From NCBI GenBank assembly GCA_021768055.1, contig JAASSE010000063.1:1-6462 (forward strand): a DNA stretch of 6,462 nucleotides, written 5' to 3'. A program made the position numbers and the translations under genes. Positions 1 to 6,462 of the stretch are shown in pieces. Below the pieces are notes generated by a model. That model was not told the DNA's origin, searched no databases, and saw nothing but the letters and a program-made list of their open reading frames with translations. Source of the DNA: Gammaproteobacteria bacterium. Lineage in GTDB: Bacteria; Pseudomonadota; Gammaproteobacteria; SZUA-229. The first letter of the stretch is position 1; each line of letters begins with the position of its first letter.

Positions 1-2885
1 GCGCGCACCATGTCCTTGCTGGCGGTTAACGGCGTATGGCTCTCGTTGTGTGCGTCCAGCAGTTTCTGCACCTGGTTCAGATGACCGATGCTCTCATCGT
101 AGTAGATCTTGAACAGCACCGGGTCCATGCCGGCGGCAAGCTCTTCTTCCTCTTCTTCCTCCATCGACTCATCAATCTCGATGGCAAACTCGTCAGCAGC
201 AACGGTTTCACCACTAGCCGCTTCTACTTCGACCGCTTCTTCTGTTTCTGGCTCTGCAACTGTTTCGTCAGCAGTCTCAACTACGTCCGGCAGGATTTCG
301 TCTGTTTCTTCAGCCGCGATATCACTGATATCGATTTCAGCAATCTCAGTCTCGTCTGCGGCAGTTTCTTCTGCAGATTCTGATAAATCGATTACATAGA
401 CATCATCGGGTGCCGATCCCTGTTGTGCTGCAGGCTCGGTTTCTTCTGCAGGCTCCTGCTCCAGTTCAACTTCAGTTTCATCCGTAGCGAGTTCCGGTGT
501 TGCACTCTCTTCAATACCTAGATCAAGACCAATTTCTTCGGCCAGTTCACTCGGCTCGAATGTCTCGGACACCGCCTCTGCTGTCTGCTCTCCGGCAGCA
601 GGGACTGATTCCGATACTGGCGGTGGCTCTACACCTTCCGCCAATGCATCAGCTGTTTCCATCAGGTGGAACACATTCGGAACCGGTTCACGATTACCAC
701 GCAGCTGTTCGATCAACTGCGGCAGAACCGTGAGGGCTTCATCCAGTGCATTCATGAGCTTGCTGTCGGCCTCGATCTTGTTATCAATAACGCGATTGAG
801 CATGTTCTCAAATCTCCACGAGAACTCGCCGAGCAGCTGTGCGCCAACAAGACGGCCGCTGCCTTTCAGTGTATGAAAGCTTCTGCGGACAGTCGCCAGG
901 GCTTCCTCGTCAGCAGTGTTGGATTTCCATTCAGGAAGGGTATTGTGGAGCGTTTCAAGAACTTCAACGGATTCTTCGATAAAGATGTCCAGAATTTCTT
1001 CATCGACATCATCGCCGAGTATTTCCAGCTCACGGTAATCCGTAGTTTCAGCGGGTACCGTCTTCGGCTTTTTTAATTCAACAACTTCTCCTTTTTGAGG
1101 CTTGGGCTCAGGCTCAGGTTCATCTTCAGAAACCTGTTCACCAGCATCTTCACCGCCAGCCTGTTCTGCTGCTGAATCCGGCGCCGCTTCGTAGCGGCTG
1201 TAAACCTGGACAAGCTTGCTCAATGCCTGTTCGCCTGTACGCAGGCCAGCTTCGACCCCTGGGCGGCCTTCGGACATGGCCTCGAAAAAGTATTCGATCG
1301 CTGTCACCACGTCTGCAACCGTGTCCTGTTCTTCTTCATCCGGCTGATGATGGTTGTCCAACAACGCTATTTTTACGTAATCCTTCAGCTTTACGAGCAT
1401 CGCTTCGACCTGCGCCATGGGCAGCATCATCGACACGCCACGGACTTCCTCGAGCATACTCAGTACTGATTTCAGTGAATCATCATCGCCAATACCGGAG
1501 GTGAAAGCGAGTATGGCCTCTTTGGCATCGGTAAAGTTTTGCAGGCCCTGTGCAATAACCGTCGACATAACATCGCGGTATTCGGATGCAGATACGACAC
1601 TGTCTTCATCTTCTGCATAGTCTGCAACGCCGGTACGCTGCGCAATGTAGTTGTTTAGGTCATCTTCTGCGCTCAGCAACTCACCTGCGATTGCAAAAAT
1701 AACCTCTTCGTTGACCTCGGCATTGCCTTCAGAAATTTTTTGCACCAGGTCTTTCTGCTTGATGACTTTCTGTCGGGGCTCGCCCAGACCGAGCATGCCG
1801 TAGGTGTCAGCGATACGGGTAAGATGTTCAACCTGCGGCGCAAGATCATTTACATTCTTGTCAGTGGAATGGATGAATATTTCCAGTGCATCCTTGACCT
1901 GCGCAAGATCTTCCTTGATACCCTGGGATACTGTTGCGAACAGTTCAGCATTAAGTCCGCCCATGCCGGTGTCGTCACCTTCTTCACCGGCAGACAACAA
2001 TTCCTCAAGGTTATAAATTTCCTTGATATGCTCAACACGTTTGCCGCTTGATTTACTGTGGCCTATGTAATACAGAATGTTCTTTAGAAGCTCTTGGGAA
2101 TACTGGGCGGCGAAGTCATCTTCACCAATATCAATTAATAGTTTTATCTGGCGATCTGCACCACCGAGCAGCATTTTGACACTGACATTGGGGTCAATGC
2201 CTTCTTCGTACACACCTTCCAGTAAGGCTGCAATTACAGACCAGAATCTTCTTACCGACTGTTCTACAGAAACCTTTTCCAGTGAAGCAATAACAGCAAG
2301 CATGCGCTGGCAGCCTTCACGGGGCTTGTTGTTCTTGAGCAAATCGAGCAATCCAAGCTGGTAGTGGGTACGCAGTCGCTTGGCTTCACTATACAATCGG
2401 CCCGATTCGGTTTTTGGCGCTTCTATTTGTTGCTCGTCTACCTCGACGTTTTCAATGTCGGGGAAGAACATTACATTTTCTGACAGCAGGCTTTCCTTGC
2501 GAACTGTCCGCATGTCATTCAATAGCGGAAGCAGCGCCATGGGTGTATCTTTGTGGCCTGCTTGCAGGCTCTCAAGGTAATCCGGCAACTGCAACATGGC
2601 GCGCATTAATACATCGAATGCATCACCCCGGTTATCGACTTTCTCTTCAACGATAGCCTTGGCGGTCTGCTCCATTTCCTCAGCAAGCATGGATGCGCCG
2701 AATATTTCCACCATCTGCAGTGTGCCATATGTGAGTCGCAGGCCTTCGATGCAATCATCCATCAATGCAGCATTGCCGTTTTCAATATATTCGGATAGCG
2801 CTGTCTGTGCATCATTCAGCACAGCGTCAAGCTGCTGCTTGACCCAGCTAAGCGAGTTGTATTCGATTGTTCCGCTCGGTTTCAT
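1..2885 (-). CDS. chpA: ChpA/PilL-type hybrid chemotaxis histidine kinase, N-terminal part (runs off the left edge)
   Basis: This is an uninterrupted frame of 961 codons from ATG at 2885 to the window edge. An in-frame TAA directly precedes the ATG, so this is the first possible start; a GGGG tract about 13 bases upstream is only a weak ribosome site. Residues 1-140 resemble the FimL-like N-terminal domain of ChpA (SLSWVKQQLD, then GTLQMVEIFGASMLAEEMEQ at 54-73) but have Arg, not His, near position 50. Residues 150-570 are mostly helical, with YYIGHS around 276. A Pro/Glu linker (EPEPEPKP, 589-596) leads to a canonical Hpt domain at about 628-735, with DEEILDIFIEES and HTLKGSGR, phospho-acceptor His671. 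An acidic Ala/Glu/Thr linker (750-918) precedes a new Hpt helix (DPVLFKIYYDES, 921-932); the window ends just before its expected histidine. By family knowledge, the kinase core, CheW-like and receiver domains follow outside the window. It should phosphorylate PilG and PilH, with PilJ and PilI as upstream partners. The symbol pilL is equally usual. Confidence 0.93.
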   Translation of the reverse strand, partial: MKPSGTIEYNSLSWVKQQLDAVLNDAQTALSEYIENGNAALMDDCIEGLRLTYGTLQMVEIFGASMLAEEMEQTAKAIVEEKVDNRGDAFDVLMRAMLQLPDYLESLQAGHKDTPMALLPLLNDMRTVRKESLLSENVMFFPDIENVEVDEQQIEAPKTESGRLYSEAKRLRTHYQLGLLDLLKNNKPREGCQRMLAVIASLEKVSVEQSVRRFWSVIAALLEGVYEEGIDPNVSVKMLLGGADRQIKLLIDIGEDDFAAQYSQELLKNILYYIGHSKSSGKRVEHIKEIYNLEELLSAGEEGDDTGMGGLNAELFATVSQGIKEDLAQVKDALEIFIHSTDKNVNDLAPQVEHLTRIADTYGMLGLGEPRQKVIKQKDLVQKISEGNAEVNEEVIFAIAGELLSAEDDLNNYIAQRTGVADYAEDEDSVVSASEYRDVMSTVIAQGLQNFTDAKEAILAFTSGIGDDDSLKSVLSMLEEVRGVSMMLPMAQVEAMLVKLKDYVKIALLDNHHQPDEEEQDTVADVVTAIEYFFEAMSEGRPGVEAGLRTGEQALSKLVQVYSRYEAAPDSAAEQAGGEDAGEQVSEDEPEPEPKPQKGEVVELKKPKTVPAETTDYRELEILGDDVDEEILDIFIEESVEVLETLHNTLPEWKSNTADEEALATVRRSFHTLKGSGRLVGAQLLGEFSWRFENMLNRVIDNKIEADSKLMNALDEALTVLPQLIEQLRGNREPVPNVFHLMETADALAEGVEPPPVSESVPAAGEQTAEAVSETFEPSELAEEIGLDLGIEESATPELATDETEVELEQEPAEETEPAAQQGSAPDDVYVIDLSESAEETAADETEIAEIDISDIAAEETDEILPDVVETADETVAEPETEEAVEVEAASGETVAADEFAIEIDESMEEEEEEELAAGMDPVLFKIYYDESIGHLNQVQKLLDAHNESHTPLTASKDMVR
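136..635 (-). other. Acidic low-complexity inter-Hpt linker in ChpA/PilL
   Basis: Residues about 751-917 of the chpA frame are rich in Glu, Ala, Thr, Asp and Val, with almost no Lys or Arg, and end in a run of seven Glu (EEEEEEE) just before the next Hpt helix. Clusters such as EEVEVE-like and DISDIAAEETDE patterns recur without a strict unit. Composition suggests a disordered, negatively charged tether between phosphotransfer domains, as seen in multi-Hpt kinases. The antisense strand is serine-rich only because GAA/GAG reads as TTC/CTC and related codons. Confidence 0.75.
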
Positions 2886-2938
2886 TTACAGATTGCCGCC
2901 CCTTTTTATTACCTGTGCCGGTATTGGAGATTTTCTGC

Positions 2939-5011
2939 TTAGTTATCCAGCACGACAGTTTCAACACCGCCAGTAGTGCTTGCAGGCAGCTTGAAGCCAG
3001 CTACGGAACGTTGAAGTTCATTCGATAGCTCATTGAGCGAGTTTAGCGATGATGATGTCTGTTCAGTACCCTCAGAAGTCTTCAAGGTAATTTCCTGAAT
3101 GACATTCATCGTATTGGACACATCGGTAGCAATGGCCGACTGTTTCTTCGCTGATTCGGAAATGCCCTCAATCAGGTTGGCAAGATTGGTTGATACGGTC
3201 TCAATTTCGCGCAACGCCTCACCTGCGTCCTCGGCACGTTTGGCACCGCCGACCACACCCGCGGTACTGACTTCCATCGAGGTAATGGCCTCGTTGGTGT
3301 CCGCCTGAATGGTGTTTACCAGGGTTTCAATCTGCTTGGTCGCATTACCGGCACGCTCTGCGAGTCGCTGTACTTCGTCAGCAACGACCGCGAATCCGCG
3401 GCCGGCTTCACCGGCGGTTGACGCCTGGATCGCGGCATTCAACGCCAGAATGTTGGTCTGGTCCGCGATTTCTGTAATCAGCCCCACGATATCACCAATC
3501 TCCTGCGAAGACTCACCGAGTCGCTTGATGCGCTTGGATGTTTCCTGAATGGTCTCGCGGATGTTTTCCATACTGTTAATGGTTTCACGTACCACGCCTG
3601 CACCTTTCTGTGCGATCTCCATCGACTGGCGTGCTACCTCGGCTGACTCAGCAGCCTCCTTGGTCACGTTCTGCATCGACTCGGCCATATCGGTAATCGC
3701 CGCACTGGCAGATGCAATCTCGCGTGCCTGGTGATTGGAAGCTTCGGCCAGGGCTGTTGCAGTACCCTGGGCACTGGAGGTCGATGCCGTTACCTCTGAC
3801 GAGGTCGAGTTAATTGTGGTCACCAGCGAACGTAGTGCGTCGATCGCAAAATTCACCGAGTCTGCAATCGCACCTGTGATTTCCTCGGTTACGGTAGTGT
3901 GTACAGTCAAGTCACCGTCAGCGAGGTTCGCCATTTCATCGAGCAAGCGGAGAATAGCGCGCTGGTTTCTGCGGTTATTCTCCAACGCCTCTTCCTCGCG
4001 TTTTCGAGCGTCTTTCAGCATGAGGAAACCACTGATAATGATCAGCAGTACTGCCACACCGCCGGAAGCCACGCCAACCAGCTGAATCAAGTCGAGCTGG
4101 GTTGATTGTGCGGTAATTGAAGACTGCATTACCTTCAACTCATCAAGCAAGGTGTTCGCCTTGCCGGTTACCTGCCTGGCGGCATCCTTGACCTCGAACA
4201 GTTCCGGTGACAATTCGAGTATGCCTGCAATGTTGTCACTCACTGCACTGATCAACATCGCCACCTCGCGCAATTTGGCAACGGCTTCCTTGTCAGTAAC
4301 CTTTTCAATTTTCAGACTCTTGGAACCCTTGAGCAGGCCTTCCAGCACTCTTCCAAACAGGGCGGCGTCACGACCGAAGCGGTCAGCAGCCGCGGCCGCC
4401 TGTTCACCACCGGTCAATACCTGGTTAAGATTGTTCTTGATGCGTTGTGACAGCATCATCTGGCGGCTGGCGAGATAAATCTGCCTTTGTGAAGCATTTT
4501 TCTTCATCAATACACCAACCACTTCATCGGAAAAGGTCAGCAGCTGAGGAATAAAGCTGTCAATTACCGTGTACAGTTCCCGAACTTCTGAAATGGGTTT
4601 CTTACCCTCGAGGATAATTGCGATATCTGTGCTGAAATTTCCCCAATTGGTTTCAACTCTTTCCAGCTCCGGTGCCAGCTTCGCATCCATCGCCGGCACA
4701 CCAGAAAATGAATCGCCGGCACGGAATACATCGAGCAGTTCCTCGAATCTCAATCGATTATCCAGTAACGATGTGAAATCGCTTTCGATACCTGAAGATG
4801 CGCCCAGTGCGCGTGTTGCCATCTGCTGTGACAGCAGCAGCTGTTCGGCCACCATTGCAACGTGAGCCTGCAAATCAGCACGCTTGTTGCCCACGTAAAG
4901 AAGACTACCAAGCATCAGACCTACTGATATGAAAAGCAGCATACCGAATAAGGTCAAAGGTCTGCTAATTGTCTTCATTACAGACTTGAATTTTGTGTTA
5001 GCTGCGCTCAT
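2939..5011 (-). CDS. pilJ: PilJ, type IV pilus methyl-accepting chemotaxis protein
   Basis: This 690-residue chemoreceptor is close to the length of Pseudomonas PilJ (about 680). A basic N-terminus is followed by a membrane helix at about 19-40, a periplasmic region at 41-308 with repeated helical PilJ-type segments ([14 protein letters not shown] near 56 and [18 protein letters not shown] near 182), and a second membrane helix at about 309-332. A HAMP-like linker covers roughly 333-395. The cytoplasmic signalling coiled coil has the conserved hairpin tip [17 protein letters not shown] (515-531) followed by [20 protein letters not shown], the CheW/CheA contact region. The Ala, Ser, Glu and Gln-rich helices flanking it could carry methylation sites. 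There is no C-terminal CheR-docking pentapeptide; the protein ends TVVLDN. The ATG at 5011 has a strong GGAG site seven bases upstream; Met12 is a less likely start. By family knowledge PilJ sits at the inner membrane, mostly polar, and interacts with pilin and with PilI/ChpA. Confidence 0.96.
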   Translation of the reverse strand: MSAANTKFKSVMKTISRPLTLFGMLLFISVGLMLGSLLYVGNKRADLQAHVAMVAEQLLLSQQMATRALGASSGIESDFTSLLDNRLRFEELLDVFRAGDSFSGVPAMDAKLAPELERVETNWGNFSTDIAIILEGKKPISEVRELYTVIDSFIPQLLTFSDEVVGVLMKKNASQRQIYLASRQMMLSQRIKNNLNQVLTGGEQAAAAADRFGRDAALFGRVLEGLLKGSKSLKIEKVTDKEAVAKLREVAMLISAVSDNIAGILELSPELFEVKDAARQVTGKANTLLDELKVMQSSITAQSTQLDLIQLVGVASGGVAVLLIIISGFLMLKDARKREEEALENNRRNQRAILRLLDEMANLADGDLTVHTTVTEEITGAIADSVNFAIDALRSLVTTINSTSSEVTASTSSAQGTATALAEASNHQAREIASASAAITDMAESMQNVTKEAAESAEVARQSMEIAQKGAGVVRETINSMENIRETIQETSKRIKRLGESSQEIGDIVGLITEIADQTNILALNAAIQASTAGEAGRGFAVVADEVQRLAERAGNATKQIETLVNTIQADTNEAITSMEVSTAGVVGGAKRAEDAGEALREIETVSTNLANLIEGISESAKKQSAIATDVSNTMNVIQEITLKTSEGTEQTSSSLNSLNELSNELQRSVAGFKLPASTTGGVETVVLDN

Positions 5012-5013
5012 AA

Positions 5014-5022
5014 CCTCTCTCC
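5014..5022 (-). promoter_or_regulatory. Ribosome binding site of pilJ
   Basis: On the minus strand GGAGAGAGG lies just before the ATG at 5011, with the GGAG core seven bases from the start. It is the best Shine-Dalgarno match in the operon and supports this start over Met12. Confidence 0.75.
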
Positions 5023-5067
5023 GAATTACTACTCAAGCAAATTGCCCGGCGTTTAGCCTTTTTATAT

Positions 5068-5604
5068 TTATAGTGACGCTCTTGCGAGTCGCTCATCACG
5101 TGTCATATTTTCAAAACTGAAGACTGGCCAGTTTTCGCCATCTCTTTTAAAGGCCGTATCTACATATTGTGAAATATTTTCGTTTATGCCAGGAATTTCA
5201 CTGGATTTTTCCTTGGCCATAAAATGTTTCATGCCATAAACTTCTTCAACAATTAGGCCAGTATTAAATCCCATGTAATCAATTACTATGACCCTGCCTT
5301 TATTGCGTTGCTTAATGTCTTCGCCCAGAACAAACCCTTTCAAATCCATCAACGGCAAAAGACTGCCGCGAACATTAGCAACACCAACCATCCAGGATTT
5401 AACACCTGGTACATATGTATACTCTGGCAAGTCAAGTATTTCCTGAACTTCTGCCATGTCAGCTATCAGCTTGTCATCACCTATTCTGAAGCCGACGCCG
5501 ACCCATTCATCTTCAACAACATCAAGCGTGGGCAGGCCTGCTGCACTTTCCTGACACTGTCTTTCAATCTCCAGCAATAAATCAAATGGGTCGATAGAGC
5601 TCAC
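5068..5604 (-). CDS. pilI: PilI, CheW-like adaptor of the type IV pilus chemosensory system
   Basis: This 178-residue soluble protein is a single CheW domain, the same length as Pseudomonas PilI as I recall it. After a short helical leader (PFDLLLEIERQCQESAAGLP, residues 6-25) the CheW fold starts at EWVGVGFRIGDDKLIADMAEV and contains the diagnostic VPGVKSWMVGVANVRGSLLP (65-84) and MDLKGF, then GRVIVIDY, LIVEEVYGM and a closing FKRDGENWPVFSF. Its role, from the family, is to join the PilJ signalling tip to the ChpA/PilL kinase in the receptor array. The start is GTG at 5604, preceded by AAGAAG eight bases away; no in-frame Met occurs before residue 50, and the leader aligns with PilI, so GTG is the only sensible start. 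It lies 22 bases after pilH and 56 before pilJ. Confidence 0.94.
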   Translation of the reverse strand: MSSIDPFDLLLEIERQCQESAAGLPTLDVVEDEWVGVGFRIGDDKLIADMAEVQEILDLPEYTYVPGVKSWMVGVANVRGSLLPLMDLKGFVLGEDIKQRNKGRVIVIDYMGFNTGLIVEEVYGMKHFMAKEKSSEIPGINENISQYVDTAFKRDGENWPVFSFENMTRDERLARASL

Positions 5605-5626
5605 TGTACTTGCTTCTTACCAATAC

Positions 5627-5992
5627 CTAACTTGATAACACCATGTTTACATGTTCAATCAATCCCTTTTCCTGAACCGGTTTTACGATGTAGTCCTTGG
5701 CGCCCTGTCTTTTGGCCCATACCTTGTCTGTTTCCTGGTCTTTTGTAGTTACAATAATGACCGGAATGTTTGCGGTCTCCTTTTGCTGGGTTAACTGCCG
5801 GGTAGCCTGGAACCCGTTCATACCTGGCATCACTACATCCATCAATACAAGATCAGGTAAAGTTTCTTTTGCCTTTTCAATACTGGCTTCACCAGAATCA
5901 GCAACCACAACCTCATGACCATTCTTTTCCAGAATTGTCTGAAGAACGTGTACTTCTGTTGGTGAATCATCAACTACAAGTATCTTCGCCAT
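5627..5992 (-). CDS. pilH: PilH, CheY-like response regulator of twitching motility
   Basis: A single 121-residue receiver domain without output domain. With the ATG at 5992 the protein begins MAKILVVDDSPTEV, the standard PilH start. Acidic pair Asp8-Asp9, phospho-acceptor Asp52 in LMDVVMPGMNGFQATRQL, Thr82/Thr83 in VTTKDQETDKVW and Lys104 in YIVKPV are all present, so it should be phosphorylatable. The block NGFQATRQLTQQKETANIPV and KDQETDKVWAKRQGAKDY are typical of PilH and separate it from PilG. In Pseudomonas PilH is linked to pilus retraction and to dampening signalling from the Chp kinase. A longer reading starts at GTG 6043, overlapping the pilG stop, and adds 17 residues that do not belong to the receiver fold; GGTG eight bases before the ATG is only a weak ribosome site, so the start is not fully settled. 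Confidence 0.94.
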   Translation of the reverse strand: MAKILVVDDSPTEVHVLQTILEKNGHEVVVADSGEASIEKAKETLPDLVLMDVVMPGMNGFQATRQLTQQKETANIPVIIVTTKDQETDKVWAKRQGAKDYIVKPVQEKGLIEHVNMVLSS

Positions 5993-6034
5993 CTCATCAA
6001 CACCATTGTTTATGTCATTATTAACCGAATAAAT

Positions 6035-6131
6035 TTTGCTCACTTAGCCGATGCATGTTCCTTGATAGCACCAATCAGGTCTTCCTTGGTAAACGGTTTG
6101 GTCAAATACTGGGTCGAACCGACAATCCGTC
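6035..6131 (+). repeat. Inverted repeat, left arm (authentic 3' end of pilG)
   Basis: These 97 bases cover the last 30 or so codons of pilG plus its stop and a few bases into the pilG-pilH junction. Their reverse complement appears at 6366-6462 with one mismatch (A at 6124 against C at 6373). This arm is in the right place, in frame with the rest of PilG, so it is the original copy. Confidence 0.95.
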
Positions 6132-6375
6132 CCCGTGCCCGGTCAAAAATACTGTCCTTGCTCGAGAGCATGATCACCGGTGTTTCCCTGAACGCTTTAT
6201 TATTCTTTATTAACGCACAGGTCTGATAGCCATCCAGGCGCGGCATCATGATATCCACGAAAATAATATTCGGCTTGGTTTCGGCGATTTTTGACAACGC
6301 CTCGAAACCATCCACGGCAGTAACCACCTCGCAGCCCTCTTTTTTGAGGAGGTTTTCCGCAGTCCGACGGATCGT
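6040..6375 (-). CDS. pilG: PilG, CheY-like response regulator, 5' end missing at an inverted junction
   Basis: The authentic portion starts at about TIRRTAENLLKKEGCEV and runs to the TGA at 6042-6040, roughly 111 residues of a receiver domain. Visible are the phospho-acceptor Asp in IIFVDIMMPRLDGYQTCALI (codon 6255-6253), the Ser pair in VIMLSSKD, and the Lys of YLTKPF. These blocks are near-identical to PilG of Pseudomonas as I know it. Missing is the first beta strand with the acidic pair (normally ending in DDSK just before TIRRTAE). Upstream of 6375 the frame stays open to an ATG at 6435, but those 20 residues are encoded by the inverted copy of the gene's own 3' end, so that start and N-terminus are not real. 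In the known pathway PilG promotes pilus extension and, in Pseudomonas, cAMP synthesis. It is the first gene seen here, and its stop overlaps a possible GTG start of pilH. Confidence 0.92.
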   Translation of the reverse strand, partial: TIRRTAENLLKKEGCEVVTAVDGFEALSKIAETKPNIIFVDIMMPRLDGYQTCALIKNNKAFRETPVIMLSSKDSIFDRARGRIVGSTQYLTKPFTKEDLIGAIKEHASAK

Positions 6376-6462
6376 CGGTTCGACCCAGTATTTGACCAAA
6401 CCGTTTACCAAGGAAGACCTGATTGGTGCTATCAAGGAACATGCATCGGCTAAGTGAGCAAA
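6366..6462 (-). repeat. Inverted repeat, right arm flush with the window end (probable fold-back artefact)
   Basis: This is the reverse complement of 6035-6131, 96 of 97 positions, separated from it by a 234-base spacer (6132-6365). Read on the plus strand it encodes the PilG C-terminus again (IVGSTQYLTKPFTKEDLIGA and onward) and its TGA. It occupies the place where the pilG start should be. The single mismatch falls at 6373, in the Thr codon ACG, which is what native pilG would be expected to carry, so the true junction is probably at 6373-6376. Confidence 0.93.

Noticed and set aside
317..333. Perfect short palindrome CGATATC-ACT-GATATCG, a possible operator or protein-binding site
   Set aside because: It falls inside the chpA coding frame and is explained by the repeated acidic coding pattern (DISDI); there is no nearby promoter or gene start.
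109..399. Serine-rich plus-strand open frame (run of Ser, then Ser/Ala repeats) that looks like a low-complexity surface protein
   Set aside because: It is the antisense of the Glu/Ala/Thr-rich linker of chpA/pilL, whose minus-strand frame is open across the whole region and has clear homology on both sides.
2900..2930. Possible hairpin between pilJ and chpA (ATTACC ... GGTATT)
   Set aside because: Only about four base pairs can form and no T tract follows in the direction of transcription, so it is not a terminator; the genes read as one operon.
3099..4085. Chain of four head-to-tail plus-strand open frames
   Set aside because: All lie in one antisense frame inside pilJ and arise from its biased codon use; they have no ribosome sites and no recognisable domains.
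5044..5067. Possible plus-strand terminator (GGC-GTTTA-GCC followed by TTTTTATA) between pilJ and pilI
   Set aside because: The stem is only three base pairs, and no plus-strand gene would use it; on the minus strand there is no T tract after the stem.
6248..6457. Plus-strand open frame ending in a PilG C-terminus, which could suggest a second, convergent pilG
   Set aside because: Its first part is antisense to pilG and only its last 30 codons are PilG-like, supplied by the inverted copy at the window end; it is a product of the fold-back junction.

Overview
The window is one stretch of a type IV pilus (twitching) chemosensory operon of the Pil-Chp kind, read entirely on the minus strand. 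In transcription order it holds pilG (response regulator, 5' end lost), pilH (response regulator), pilI (CheW-like adaptor), pilJ (methyl-accepting chemoreceptor) and the first 961 codons of a pilL/chpA-type CheA hybrid kinase that runs off the left edge. The protein sequences resemble the Pseudomonas aeruginosa PilG, PilH, PilI, PilJ and ChpA proteins as I remember them. Together with balanced base composition and short intergenic gaps, this suggests a gammaproteobacterium, but the genus cannot be told from the sequence.

Right to left: 6040-6375 is the authentic part of pilG; 5627-5992 is pilH; 5068-5604 is pilI; 2939-5011 is pilJ; 1-2885 is the N-terminal part of chpA/pilL, with a degenerate FimL-like domain, a long helical region, one canonical Hpt domain, a very acidic linker and the first helix of a second Hpt. 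Gaps between genes are about 20-60 bases and hold no convincing promoter or terminator, so the set reads as one operon. In the known pathway PilJ senses pilus-related signals, PilI couples it to the ChpA kinase, and phosphate passes to PilG and PilH, which tune pilus extension and retraction, twitching and, in Pseudomonas, cAMP levels. A CheR-type pilK gene, present between pilJ and chpA in Pseudomonas, is absent here.

The most unusual thing is at the right edge. The last 97 bases (6366-6462) are the reverse complement of 6035-6131 with a single mismatch, so the 3' end of pilG is repeated, inverted, where its 5' end should be. The junction lies at a short shared sequence, and the repeat runs flush to the window end. 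This looks like a fold-back chimera (amplification, library or assembly artefact) and not biology. It removes the start of pilG and creates a false N-terminus. I see no undescribed system in this window: the gene content is a known chemosensory operon.
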